Shown here one piece after another: positions 48,432 to 62,491 of a DNA stretch of 64,000 nt. This DNA comes from Lojkania enalia. Taxonomy: Eukaryota; Ascomycota; Dothideomycetes; Pleosporales. The translations under genes and the position numbers were made by a program. The stretch is taken from assembly GCA_010094045.1 (NCBI GenBank), contig ML986656.1, forward strand, positions 149,238 to 213,237, in the 5' to 3' direction. The stretch's first letter is position 1, and the number at the start of each line of letters is the position of its first letter. Below the pieces are notes generated by a model. That model was given only the letters and a program-made list of their open reading frames with translations. It made no database searches and was not told the DNA's origin.

Positions 48432-49386
48432 CGCTGTCACTTCCTGGCTTGTAAGATTATCCATCAGTGGGCGGCCACGGGCATGTTGGCTTCATATTAT
48501 ATCTAGCGTTTGTTACTACATGTTTCCGGGTACATGGAGCAAGGGTTTAGCTATACAAGGTTCTTATGGGGTAGCATTAGCACTTTGATTCTAAATTTGA
48601 TACCATCATCAGCCCTGCAACTGGAAGGCTGAGCGTGTACCGTGGAAGAAGACGTGAACAAGCTTTTGTGTGCCGATGTATGTTTTGCGTAACAGATTGG
48701 ACATGGTGGGGAACGGCTAAACAATCATCGTCATTGGCCTCGACACGGCGACAACACCGCAGCAGCTCGACCACCAAAGCGCCCGCACATTATCGCTCCC
48801 GTCCACTCAGCACCCGAAACGCGCACTCACCAATCTCATACCCTCGACTGCGCGCTCGCGTGCGACGTGTCGAATTTCGCATCCCATAGCGAAGCATTGG
48901 AGACCGCCACAGACAGTTTGACGGCCTAGGTTCGGCAGGGCTACGGCACGCCAACAAAGCATCCTCCGCTTTATCCTAGACCGCTTCATGAGCAGCAGCC
49001 GCACTCGCACGACCTCCGTATCTGCTCGTAGTACATCGCGGACCCTTTCTACACTCCGGCAAAACGTGCACTGCAACCTTTTTGTGACGACACGGCTGTG
49101 AGCTTCGGAACAACACATCGCCATCCGGAGGTTTTGACCGCTGAATCTCGTGCCCGTAATTCACCCCCAACCAACATTCACTACCGCTGCTAATTGTGCC
49201 TTATGGGCCTCAGGTTATTCATTGGTCACTTAGTTATTCTGCTCCGATAAGGGAACACTGAACCGCCCTGCGCGTACACGACCATCCACTTCATATCTTC
49301 ATTTCGATCCCATTGATCCCCGCTCTTTACTCCTACCGACGCTTAACACACTTTACTGCGGGCAATTTCCTGGAGAACCCGATACC
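48432..49386. other. Intergenic, no gene seen
   Basis: 955 bp containing open frames on both strands without recognisable motifs (for example 48807-49124 on the minus strand). The last 200 bp are C/T-rich and probably the leader of the Ran-binding gene. Confidence 0.5.
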
Positions 49387-51310
49387 ATGACGCGCTCACC
49401 CAAGCTGGACGAAACGCTGCAACAGCCCACAGCCTCCGCCGATGGCTCCGTTGTACCTCCCGCGGTGAGTGCCAAAGCGGGCATGCCTCCCTCGCCAGCC
49501 CGAAGCGACAGGAGCACAGATAGCGAAGGCAAGCCAGTAAGAGAAAAACTCAAAGATACCCGGATCGACGCCCATTCGTCCTCCGACCCTGTAGGCACAG
49601 ACGTACACATGAACGATGGACAAAACGGCACCCACCCGGCAGCAAGTCTGCCAGGCGACCAGAGTGCATCAAGTTCCGAAAGCGAGAGAGGCCGATTGCC
49701 TCGGCGCAAGAGGAGTCGTGAGAATTTTGAAGAGGGCCAGGAAGCGCCAGAGAAGCATGAACGCCACGTTCGCAAGAAATCCAGGGATGTCACTAGCCCT
49801 AGGCCTGATTCTGATTCTATTGCAAAAGCTGCAAAACCCGTATCACAAATTGAAGAGAATGAAACAGACGAGACCATGGTTTCTATGGATGAGAGCGCAC
49901 GGGCTCAGAATTCTACGTCCAACAGACCAGCTACTCCAGACCATAGCGCGTCTGATAAGAACATGACCGAAACTATCAGTCCAAAAAACAAGCGCTCTGC
50001 CGACCAAGCAGATATCGGTACAACTCCAACCGTCGACCAAGTCATGAAGCCATCAAAAGAAACAACCGCATCGACAGAAGTCGAGCGCAACCCAAAGCGA
50101 CCACGAGAGAAGGGTGATATCAATCAAGATTCAGAAGCCAACATCAACATTCCAAAGGTCTGTAGCCTGATATGAACACCCCATTCTTTAGTTAATAATA
50201 TGAATAGACGCCCCTCGGAAAAGGCTTTGCGAGTGCTTCGAGGGCATCACCTTTTGCCTCGATGGCAAACCCTACCTCGAGCACTACTGAAAACCGCACT
50301 GACGATCCTCCCCAGGCATCTGACGAGAAGTTCAAATCGTCCGGTTTCAACAAGTTCGCCAAATCCTCCTCTTCCCCTTTTGGTACGCTCAGCAACTCCG
50401 ATACAAACTCTCCGTTTGCGTCCGCGACAGGTAGTAGTAAGCTATCGAGCTTCGCGTCGCCTACCAAACCATCCAGCACCGCATCAAGTAGTTTTGGCGC
50501 CCTAGGAGCGAATTCGAGTGGTTTAGCTTTCGGTGGAAGCGCAGCCACATCCACAGCCCCTAAATCGGCCTTTGGCGGAGTTTCAGGCAGCGGCTTTGGT
50601 AGCCTTGGAGGTGCTAAACCTAGTATATCATCCTTTGCAACTCCCGGTGCTAAGGAAATCACCGGTCTAAGTGGGAAGCCAGCCAAATCATTCGGTGCTC
50701 CAGAAGAGAGTGAGTCGGAAGATGAGGACGGAGACGAAGATGAAGGATCCACCTCGGACGAACCTGAGAAGGAAAAGCGAATTTCAGACCAGGATAAACG
50801 TTTCCAACCTCAGGATGGTGAGTTCGACGATACCAAACCCTCAATTTAATATTTTATACTGACGATTTCCCAGTGGAAACAGGAGAAGAAGGAGAGATAA
50901 CAGTCTGGACTGGCAGGGCGAAGCTCTACATTATGGACCACGGGAAAAAGCAATGGCAGGAGCGAGGTGTCGGAGCTATCAAATTCAACGTCACCGCCGA
51001 AGAACCCAAGAGAGCACGTTTCATTCTCCGTGCAGACGGGACGCACCGTCTTCTTCTCAATGTTGCAATCCCAAAGCACTTGAAAATCGGTGAAGCGAAC
51101 GGAGAGAAGCCGAAGGGTAACCAGATCTGGTTCAACACCCCCTTGCCAGATGGCAAGACTGAGATGCATTGCCTCAAAGTAGTTCACTCCTTCCTTAAAG
51201 AGCGTTACTTTCAAGAAAAGTAACAAATGGCTGACGCGTTCCAGATGAAACCCGAAAGTGCAAAAAATCTATATTACGCTGTTACCGATGTGCAGAGAGA
51301 ACAACTGTAA
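49387..51310 (+). CDS. yrb2: Ran-binding domain protein Yrb2-like
   Basis: A 583-aa nuclear protein with a C-terminal Ran-binding domain, expected to bind RanGTP and assist Crm1-dependent export, like yeast Yrb2 and vertebrate RanBP3. Exons: 49387-50157, 50208-50817, 50874-51178, 51245-51310. The N-terminal 260 residues are disordered and rich in Ser/Glu/Lys with basic RRKRSR and KRPREK stretches usable as nuclear signals. The middle has FG-type motifs (SSFGALG, LAFGGS, SAFGG, GFGSLGG) and an acidic block SESEDEDGDEDEGS. RanBD from about residue 460: GEEGEITVWTGRAKLYIMD, WQERGVGAIKFN, RARFILRADGTHRLLLNVAI; the last 22-residue exon closes the domain. FG repeats plus RanBD also fit a Nup2-type protein, but length and order favour Yrb2. 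Confidence 0.92.
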
Positions 51311-53534
51311 CGTCTAAACCCAGCCCATCCGCTCTTCTCGTCTGCCAGTGTCGGATCTACCGACACATACCAAAAAAAAAAAAAAAAAGGGGATATTTTG
51401 GATTACCTGATTGATACATGAGACGCTTTTGGCGTGCCTCGAGTTCTTTGGAAAAGAAAGGAACACTCTACGTTTTCTACCATCCATCGTTTACCCTCAT
51501 CTCGCTGGCAGCATGGTACGATTCTCTGCGGCAACGGGTTTTTTTTGGCAATGATTCTTGTCAAGTTGACACTGAGAGGCATTGGTTCCTTTGCTAGCTG
51601 GATAGAGTTCCTTTCCTTGACGTCGTTATGAGAATGCGGTATGAATCTTGCATGGACGGGGCTGTATACGTAGGCATACTGAGCGGGCATTGTGGTGGTA
51701 TTAGGAGGCATGTAGGCAGGTACAATTGATAGAGATGTCATGAGGGTGTTGTTGTGTTGGTTAGTGATATGGTGCAATGTGAGAGAATGAATGCTACGGC
51801 TCATCTAACGCAATTCGATTTCAAGGTCCGGAGGTGAGGAATGAAGAATACTAGTTCCTCTAATATATTATGCGGGCGCTGAATGTCTTTAATGCTCGTT
51901 TCCCGTGCTAATAAATGGAGCGAATGTAGTCTAGGCACGAGAAGAGTATTTCGAAGGTAAGCATTACGAGTCCATAGAGGCAATGGATATCACGGACCAA
52001 AAAAGAATCCAATCGCATAGACATAGAAGTACAACGGAATTACCCTCATAATCATCTTCATTGTTCGCTCTACGTTCGCTAGAACTCAAACAAACTGAGT
52101 CTCCTCGGGTTCGGGGTCAGAAGAAGAAGAGAGGTGTTACTCTTTCTGCCACTGTTAGAAGCTTGATCTGTTGTGCGAGCCAATGGGAAGTCCAACTTCA
52201 CCCATCATTACCAATAGGTTGGAATGCGATTTCGATGAAGTCCTGGTGGAATTGGTATCTATGAATGGGGCGATACTTTGGTTCCCAGGCCGAGAGCTAG
52301 AAACCTTGCTCTCAAATTGGGCGAACACATTCGACTTCTCTCCCTTCAGACAGCTCTCAACGAAGCCTCATCTTTCCAAAGGAACGACAGTGCCTTCCCT
52401 TCAGATTCATCGTCCTTAAAAATAGAAGTAGACGCTCCATTGCTTCGCATCTCTGGACAAGAGAGCGTGCACAAGGCCCTCGAGTTGCTGCATTAGTGAG
52501 CTCAACCACATTCAGGCGTCAAAGCCTCATACCTAGTATTACCGCGCGAACTTCCCGGGAACCCAGCCGCTAATCGGTGTAGTTCAAACCTCCTGTAGGA
52601 GAATATTTGGCAGTATCATCAGAGCTACCGAGCACCGAGTCAGTGGTGTAATAAGGGAAATCGAGACGTAATAGATGAGAAATTTAAGATCGTGTCAGCC
52701 GTCCAATTAGCGTCACAAATGTCCGTCCCTACACGAACTTCTCTTCATGTTCGTACCAGCCTGCAACTCTCACATATTTATTGACTAGGCATTTCCTGGC
52801 GAGGTTAAGCTTGTCGTGCAGAAATTTAGTCGGATAAGTTTCATGATCCTTGGATTTTGGCAAATACGACGTTCCTTAGTCCAGCTACGAATATTGGTAA
52901 GGTGTAGCTGCGAAAGACAATGACGTGAGAACGCATGGACGATGGGTGGGATTGAACCTTGGAGAAAAGGTGACCAAATGTATGTCTTGCACGACTAGAC
53001 GTTATATTTCCACTGTTCCTGTAGAAAATCCGTAGTAAATTAAAAAGACACAAAATCAGAATATCCCACGACTAGAGGGTATAGGTGTTAGACACTATCG
53101 TTGGGTACATGAAAAGTATGATGGTTTTGTCCATAGGCTTTGCTTGCAAAATGCTATTAAGATATGAGCATCCTTTATCTCATTCATGATTATGAAGAGT
53201 ACCGCCACGTAGGTCCATAGGGTCTGTAGATTTCCTACCCGTCGTTTGCACGATTTCAAGATGGCAATCGGCACTAGCTTTCAAGCAGAAGATAATCAAG
53301 ATTTTCCTAGAATATCCATTTTCGGAAATATAGTAAAAGGGTGAGTTTGATATCCACCGGCACATCATGATTTCCCGTGTTTCATCTTATACTTTTCTAC
53401 ATGCCTTCGCCATGTTCCAGTGCAGCAGTAGAGGGTCAGCAATATCCCCAATATTCCCGCCGACAAGACCCCTACAATTAATATCATAAGGTCAATACCG
53501 GGAACATGAGCCTAGGCCACTCCGTCAATATTGG
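51311..53534. other. Gene-poor gap, no gene seen
   Basis: 2.2 kb without a recognisable gene. Several AT-rich short frames (51403-51804 minus, 52171-52419 plus) show no motif. An A17 run lies at 51372-51388, just after the Ran-binding gene. Confidence 0.5.
51372..51388. repeat. A17 homopolymer
   Basis: A 17-base A run about 60 bp past the stop codon of the Ran-binding gene. Confidence 0.85.
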
Positions 53535-54129
53535 TTAAGGACAGGTTGGGGTATTACAAATCTGCCGGACGTTCTCTGCTTGAAAGTCGTTGATGATGCT
53601 GGTGCATTTTGTTCCGCTTGTGTCGGTGGTGCAGTCAAGCGGCCAGATTTCGTGGTGTGTTGACGACATCCAGGTTTTGCTGCTTTGGTTAGTGCTGATC
53701 TAGATTCTACTACTCGTATATTTTGCGATCCAGGAAGATGAATGAGAAAGCAGGTATGGAGACTCACCCATTGCAGGTCCACGTATGTATAATCTGGAGA
53801 TCCCCATCTGCCTCAGAGCCCCTAATATCAAAGAACAGATTGTTGCGGCCGGTAGAACATAGGTTTTCTAGAGGAATGCTGCCACCATCAGGGCTCTTGG
53901 CCTCGCAGAGAGCGCCACTGGACGACGGGTCCGTGATGATGCTGGTATTGCTGAAGTGGGACTGGAAGTTGAAGGAGATTCGAGAAGAGGTAGTGTCTGC
54001 GTTTTGGGTGTATTCGTAGTTTGTGATGGTGTAGGAGGTCGGGATGCAGGGATCGGTTTGACGGGATTCGACGGGTGCACCTAGGGTGAGAGTGGGGAGG
54101 AGGAAAGAGGCGAGGGTGATGAAATGCAT
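53535..54129 (-). CDS. Small cysteine-containing secreted protein
   Basis: Predicted 168 aa. Exons on the minus strand: 54129-53768 and 53679-53535. The signal peptide MHFITLASFLLPTLTLGAP is clear, with cleavage near residue 17-19, then VESRQTDPCIPTSY. The mature part has eight cysteines (in DPC, ALCEAK, NLCSTG, WTCNG, LDCTT, TKCTS, QICNT and TCP), which could form four disulfides. There are no repeats, glycosidase motifs or GPI signal. The second exon reads KTWMSSTHHEIWPLDC and ends CNTPTCP. The intron has two acceptors three bases apart (AAG and CAG) that both keep frame. Small Cys-rich secreted proteins of this kind act outside the hypha, some as effectors; no specific role can be assigned. 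Confidence 0.82.
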
Positions 54130-55379
54130 GGTGATGCTTGTGTGAGTATCAATGGGAGTTGATCGGGGTGTTGTTTTGGAATGCTCGATGGGAGCACTGG
54201 GTAGGAAGTGAACATTCTAGACTTGATCGAGGGTATAAGCTAAGCTTTATAACTCCATGAGTTGTCGGAAGGCACCTCAATGGTGTTTATGCACTAGGAT
54301 GCTGCAAACCTTAGCTATGGTTCAGCCGTGCCTACCCTCGTCCCGTGCCACAATGTCCAGCCATAAATCGCGACCGGCTAACTGACATCTCAACGCAGCG
54401 GACAACATGCGTCATTTTGAAAGTAGACTTCGACCTGATTAAGATGAGTCTATTTGTCAGATGTTCTACCTTGCGAGCAACGTTGGTGGCGGTGAATTGC
54501 TATTGGTACGGTACCAGTAAGCTTACCTGAAGGCAACCTATGCTCGCCCCAATAGCTGAATCAAAGTCGAGAGCCGACGACAATTGACTGAAACTAGGTA
54601 CCACAAACCCCGTTGAAAAGGCTTGTGACTCGAAAGAAGTCATGAGGAGTGCAACGTAATAACACGGGATGGTCGGACAGTCCGTCTGTCTCTGAATTTT
54701 CTGAGGTTGCACGTGTCTAATTTTAAATCTTGCAGCTGGTCTCCTAGGATCATAGATGGACCGTAAGACCAGTGGCATCGATTGTTCCTGCGTTGCAGCC
54801 ACTTAGAGCCATATCCTTGCAATCACGTTTTACAAACCAAACTTTCGGGCCTTTGCTTATAGACAGCTATGTCATCAAATGCTGCTTCGAGAGATGATTA
54901 TAGTTCCTCTCCCAGTCGTGTGGATGTCACGTTACACATTGTCATTGCAACGTGCTCATGTCATCTAATAGTCTAATGGCAATAAAGATCTTTATATTTC
55001 CAAATATAGAATATTGGCTTATAAAAACTGCAGAACCAATCCTTTAAGACAAGTTTTATGGAGAAATGAAAATCATATTGCAGTGGAGCAATTCCGTACA
55101 TGGCCGATTTTATTTGATTCACAATGTTTGTTATGACATTTCGTTATGGCTATAGATAAGCATTACATCGTATCAAAGGCGTTCGCTCGGGCATTCGCCA
55201 AAGCTTTAGGCTGAAAATTCGTCGAAACAGGCAGAGTGAGGATGAAACTATGCATATACTTAAAATTCAAGTTTGCGACATACGCTCGAAATATTACAGG
55301 ATATGAATGCCCGGGCCGGTATCTACGCGTCGTCGTGTAGATCGCCTAACTGCCACGAAACAACAAACCATATGTAAAA
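54130..55379. other. Intergenic with one exon-like orphan frame
   Basis: A minus-strand frame ending at a consensus CAG|GTAAGC donor at 54538 resembles a 5' exon, but no continuation was found (see findings). The rest is AT-rich and featureless. Confidence 0.45.
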
Positions 55380-57187
55380 TTAGCTGTGGCTTTCCTTCGT
55401 AGTCTCCATCTTCACACGCCTCTCCTCCCTCCATTTCGGTCCCCATTGTAGCAAGATCCAGAGAATTGGACTGAAGAGTAGGACGATGCCGGCGATGAAT
55501 GTAAAACACCATCCTCTTCCCATGGCATCGATCATAATGTTGATGATGCCAGTGCCTGCAGCTCCCATGAAGCATCTGACAAGGTTGTTTGCAGCTGTAG
55601 CGGTCGACGGGCTCATTGGGTAGTAGTCGACCAGCATGACGCTCATACAGTTAAAGGCACCGGTGAGGAACAGACCCATCAAGAAATGCAAGACCAGCAG
55701 GGCGGCGAGGGATGTCTCCACCTCTACAACCCAGCCATAGCAGAGCAAAACGGTGGTTCCGACAGCGATTGATGGCACGATGACCATCAAACGGGCTCGC
55801 TCGAGGGGAAAGCCTCGAAGGTCGTCGCCTCGCTTTCGATCAATTGGGAAGTTATTTAGTTTCGCGACGCGGTGATAATTCCAGTCCAGGAGCTGACCGG
55901 CGATCGTGGGGGCTATCATGGCGCCGACGCCGAACGGAATGAAGGCCAGGCCGATTTGAAGGTCGTTGAAGCCGTACATATTGGTGAAGAGATATGGTGC
56001 CGAAGCAATGACATCGTAGAAGGCCGTGTAGATCAAGCTATTGTAAAACAGTAATAGTCCAACGTCTTTCTGTTTAATGACGCGCAATGTCCCTAAAGGA
56101 TTCGGGAGCCGGAGCTTACGCTTGCGTGCTAGCTCTTGTTGAGCAGCTCGACTTTCTTCGCGCGAGGTTGCTCGAGTAAGATCATTCTGCGAGCTCCGGG
56201 CCTTTCGAAGCTCTAGGTAATTTAATAATGACATGTTCCACCCTTGAGGAGGTATGCTGCCGTTTCCAACAACATCTCGAGCTGTCTCTGGAAAGAATAT
56301 GAAGAACGGGATCAAGTAAATAGTAGCCAATATGACGAGGAACCAAAATATTGCTCGCCAGCCCAGAAACTGCGCAAGCAGTCCCCCAATTACGGGAGCA
56401 ACCGCAGGCGCGACCATAGGTCCCTTTGCGGTCCGTCAATAAGAGTTCATTCATATGGAAGAATCACAATGCTTACACTTGTAACATAGCCCATCCATAT
56501 GCCTCGCTCAGAGCTTGTTGCAATATCAGCCACTACACCATTGCCAAGCGCGATTGTCGCACTACTTCCAGTGGCCTGAAGACAGCGGAGAATGAAGAGA
56601 GCAGAATATGAGCTTTGCAAGGCAAGCCCAATATTGGCTCCAATGTAGATGATGAAGCCAATGGAGTAAGCCGGTCGTCTACCGCTGATTATATTTGTAA
56701 ATACCATTCGTCAAGAAGCAGAATAAGCAACTCACGCCATGTCGGCTAGGTCTCCAAATATGGTAGGCGCTAGGCCTTGAAAGATCATATAGGATGTAAG
56801 TGTCAAATTCATTAGCGTACTGGAGACTTTGAATTCTCGTGTCAGGGTCGTCAGAGCGGGGAAGTAAATGTTGGCCGAGAGGGGAGAGAAGAAACCACCG
56901 CATCCTGCTAGGAAGACGATCAAATGTTTCTTCCTCTTGCTGAAAACTGAATATGGCGGCGAATTGGACCGCACCGCGGACAAGGCCTCAATGTCTTCAA
57001 CATCTTCCTGACTTTGCGACGAATAAAGGGAGGCCGGCCGAGATTCATGGGCTTCTTCATTGTTCAATTCCTTGTCTTCTGCTGTTTCGTGCGTTATACC
57101 TGCGGAGGTGTGAGTAAGCCCCTCTTTTCCATGTCTTACGGTCTCGCCAGTCCTTTTCGAGTCTTCCAATTTCCCATTATATGTCAT
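55380..57187 (-). CDS. MFS transporter, DHA1 (QDR-type) family
   Basis: A 567-aa proton-coupled major facilitator exporter of the 12-helix drug:H+ antiporter-1 group. Exons on the minus strand: 57187-56736, 56684-56477, 56423-55380. An unusually long hydrophilic N-terminus of about 88 residues (charged, Ser/Glu-rich) precedes helix 1 (HLIVFLAGCGGFFSPLSANI). The loop 2-3 motif A reads GDLADMAGRRPAY, created by the first splice; helix 4 has RCLQATGSSATIALG; the second splice restores the antiporter motif C region (MVAPAVAPVIGGLLAQFLGWR). A central cytosolic loop follows GNGSIPPQGWNMSLLNY, a string characteristic of the Qdr1/2/3-like branch. The C-terminal half keeps helices 7-12. Substrate unknown; relatives export drugs, amines or cell-wall precursors. 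Confidence 0.93.
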
Positions 57188-57725
57188 AACTCTTGCAAAG
57201 TAAGACTAGAGAGAAGGGAAACGAAATGGGAGATGAATGCATTTCGAGGGAAACCGACAATATTATTGAAGGTAATATGCTGTCCACATGATGTATGCTC
57301 TTGCTATCTGATCTCGCCCAAGTAGGTAGCACGGCGAGATCGGCAAACATTGTGGAGTAGTAGGGCTGTCTGGCTACTTTTCTATTGGTCTGAGTATGGC
57401 CGCATGGCGTACTCTGGGCGGGACTGATTCCATCGATAAGAGAGGGGTCGATACTGGCCCTCGACTGCGGCGAATATCGGCCAAAAGCGTGCTGCAAGCA
57501 TGTATGCGGTCGGGGTAGTGGTATCCTAGAGACTAGTACCGGAGATATCGGTAAGGGGAAAGCAAACGGAATCGTGTCCACGCAAAGGGTGATCTGATGA
57601 GGGAAAGCGGGAGGAAAGCATGTAGAATGGTAGCGTGTCCACCATTGGCTCGCTAAGCGAATATAGCCGTGTCATTTCCGAGCAGCGCAACGACATCATC
57701 GAGCCTGGCCATCGCAAGCCAAATC
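57188..57725. promoter_or_regulatory. Divergent promoter, MFS transporter and ufe1
   Basis: 538 bp between start codons of opposite-strand genes. No specific element identified. Confidence 0.5.
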
Positions 57726-58919
57726 ATGGATCTAACTCCCGCGTTCAATGAGATTCTGGCTGCGCATAACTCGCGGCCAGTAGAGCACTATGTATTCCGT
57801 CTCCAAGACTTGGACGAATTTCTGAAGGAGGCGTACCGTATTGTAGGACACGTTACTAGACCTTACGCGGAGAGAACTGACAGCTAACAATTTGACAGCG
57901 ATCGCACCTTGTAGAGTTGAACACTTACTTGAGATCAATACGGCAGAGCTATCTGTCCACTGCTCACCCTCCGCGAAGGAAGCAAGTTGCACGGACTAGC
58001 AGTACCTCCAGCTCCCTACCTGCTACGGACAAAGACGCGAAATACCTTAGCGACTCGCAGCGAACTGAGATAGATGCTTACGCAAAGCAATTGCTGCGAG
58101 AACTCAATGTCGCGATAAATAACCTTTCAGAGGCCGAGCAGGTGCGGCAGCAAGCAGAGTCTGCAATCGCATACAGAAAACGGGCAAAGCAGGGCCTCGG
58201 GGCGCTGGGCAGATGGGCAGCAGGCGGCGGGATAACAGCGAAGAGTCCAGAGGAGGAGTTGGAGGAAGCAAAAGCGAACAACATCAAGGTGCACAGGGAG
58301 AGCATAATATGGTATCTGCAGAGACAGCTCGAGGAATGCGGCCGCTTCCAGAGCTCCATGATGGAAATTCGGCTGACGAGGGAGGTTGAGAAGAGCAAGA
58401 GCGTGCTTTATAAAGCAAGAGGGACAGTGCCAAATTCAGACGACTACGCTGGCCTGAACGGAGGACATGGTAGCGGCCAGGACTATCGCTGGAAGACCGC
58501 TGTGCCTCAAGACGTAGATGCTCAGACAGTCGAGCAGCAGCTCAGCGAGGAACAGCTGCAGCTGTTTGCGCAGGAAAACCAGGACATGCTGAAGCATTAC
58601 GAGGATACGCTAGACCAAGTCCGGTATGCAGATGCCATTTTCTCCCACTTGGTGTCTTTTTGACTGACGGTTGCATAGCACGGCCGAGAAGTCGCTACTC
58701 GAGATCTCGGAGCTGCAGACGACGCTGGCAAATAACCTCAGTATCCAAGCCGCGCACATCGATAGGTTGGTGGAGGACTCGTACTTGACGACGGAGAATG
58801 TCGGAAGCGGAAACAGGGAGCTGAAGCGCGCAACAGAGCGGAAGAGCACGGCGCAAATGCTCTTCTACGGAACCAGCATGTTCTGCCTAGCACTTGTGCT
58901 GTGGGATTTGTTCATATGA
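57726..58919 (+). CDS. ufe1: ER t-SNARE Ufe1 / syntaxin 18
   Basis: A 360-aa tail-anchored SNARE that receives retrograde Golgi-to-ER vesicles with Sec20, Use1 and Sec22. Exons: 57726-57842, 57899-58623, 58679-58919. The N-terminus DLTPAFNEIL is the conserved syntaxin-18 start, followed by FLKEAYRIRSHLVELNTYLR across the first splice. The long central part is helical and charged. The SNARE helix runs through HYEDTLDQVR, then EISELQTTLANNLSIQAAHIDRL; the last 22 residues (AQMLFYGTSMFCLALVLWDLFI) form the C-terminal membrane anchor. Both introns (56 and 55 bp) are needed to keep frame. Probably essential. Confidence 0.93.
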
Positions 58920-61065
<2,146 letters not shown>

Positions 61066-61884
61066 AGGTGTAATGGCTTCCGAGGCCCGGCAGACTAGCT
61101 CGCTGTCATGGCTGTCTACCATGCAGCAATGTTCCGGGCAATCGGGATAGGGTGGGGTATTGAAGTGGTAGGCGTCGGGGTTGACCTCCTTTCGGCCGCC
61201 GAAGCTCCACCTTTGCTAACCGACACTTTTTTTTATGAGCGATGATCAGCATCGGATTTGAGAGGAGCGGGGGATTTCTCCGGCAGGGAAGAAAAAAATA
61301 ATGCATTTTCAGATCAGATAATAGCAATGTAGAATTCACACTTTTGGAGGGAGGTGCAAATCTCCACTTACCATTCGACACGAATCCATTTTTCTTTCTG
61401 TCTTCTTTATTGCTTACTGTGTTGTGATTGTGAGGCGTTTTAACTGCGTTGGGTAATCTGGAGCGAGTGTAGTCAGATTTTGGGGAGGGTTGGCCCTTTC
61501 GTGCGGATGGTGGAGTAGACCAGTGAGATGCGTCGCTTGGCTTTGGGCCAGGTTAAGCCAGTACGTAGGGTACGGTAGGTTATGTGTCCATATGCCGGTC
61601 ATACGCATGTCGTGAGATTTTGACGTCGGCGGGGGCCAGAGTGGTACAGTAGGATGAATGTAAGCCAGACTAAGGTGGAGGAATGGTGGGCGCTGAGGAT
61701 GCCTGTCTGTGTAACGAGTATGCCTTGGGTGATGGGTTGTAGGCAAGGGCGAGCGAGTGCGAGTGTGTTGGTGGACTGGGTTAGACTGGGGCTGAGCAGA
61801 TTATCCTGGGCGACTCGACTACCATATGTCAGGATGTAATACTAGCTGGCTGCGACGATGAAGTTAGCGCACGAATACTAGGCT

Positions 61885-61907
61885 GCGAGCGAGCGAGCGA
61901 GCGAGCG
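61885..61907. repeat. (GCGA)n microsatellite
   Basis: Five to six consecutive GCGA units flanked by GCTGC/GCTGCG. Confidence 0.85.
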
Positions 61908-62414
61908 CTGCGTCGAATGCATTGCACGTCGTGAGCATGGCGAGCGCGTGTTATTAGTTGTATGGAATGTTCTGTATGTGCAGATATGTAGGCTGGCTAT
62001 GTACATTGAGCGCATGACCCTTCTCTCTCGTCCGTAGCTGAGCTGCCCGCCCAATATGGTCGGCGTACATGCATGTATGCATTCTAGAGATGCGGGTCGG
62101 GGTGGTGAGGCGTATGTATGTACAGGGTAGTAGATGAGGTGTGGGGGATGTGGAGGGCGTCTCGGGTATATTGCAGTCGCGCGAGGACGTGCGTGCGAGA
62201 AATGTCTAAGAAAAGAAACGGTAGATGGAAGAATTGCTGCATGAATGATCGAGTTCGCAGAAAATGCGAGAAATGGACAAGGAAAAGAGGCCGTGTAAAA
62301 GTAACTCCTAGCAGAAGCATTGAATGGGGTATAGAAAACCAAGCTTCTAGAAAAGTAAGAATAGGAAATTGGAAAGGCAGCGATGGAAATGTTTCGCTAG
62401 GAATCAATGCGGCG

Positions 62415-62431
62415 AAAAAAAAAAAAAAAAA
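62415..62431. repeat. A17 homopolymer
   Basis: An uninterrupted A17 run about 60 bp beyond the stop codon of the minus-strand Gag-like gene. Confidence 0.85.
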
Positions 62432-62491
62432 CCCCACAGAAAGAGGAGATGAAAAGACATTACGGATATGTAATCATAACGGCATCGGAGC

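Larger units (their letters stand above)
61066..62491. other. Convergent 3' flanks with simple repeats
   Basis: 1.4 kb; short frames only. It contains a GCGA tetranucleotide repeat and an A17 run, both listed separately. Confidence 0.5.

Noticed and set aside
50192..50752. 186-codon minus-strand open frame
   Set aside because: Antisense shadow of the FG/Ser-rich exon of the Ran-binding gene; low-complexity coding often leaves the opposite strand open.
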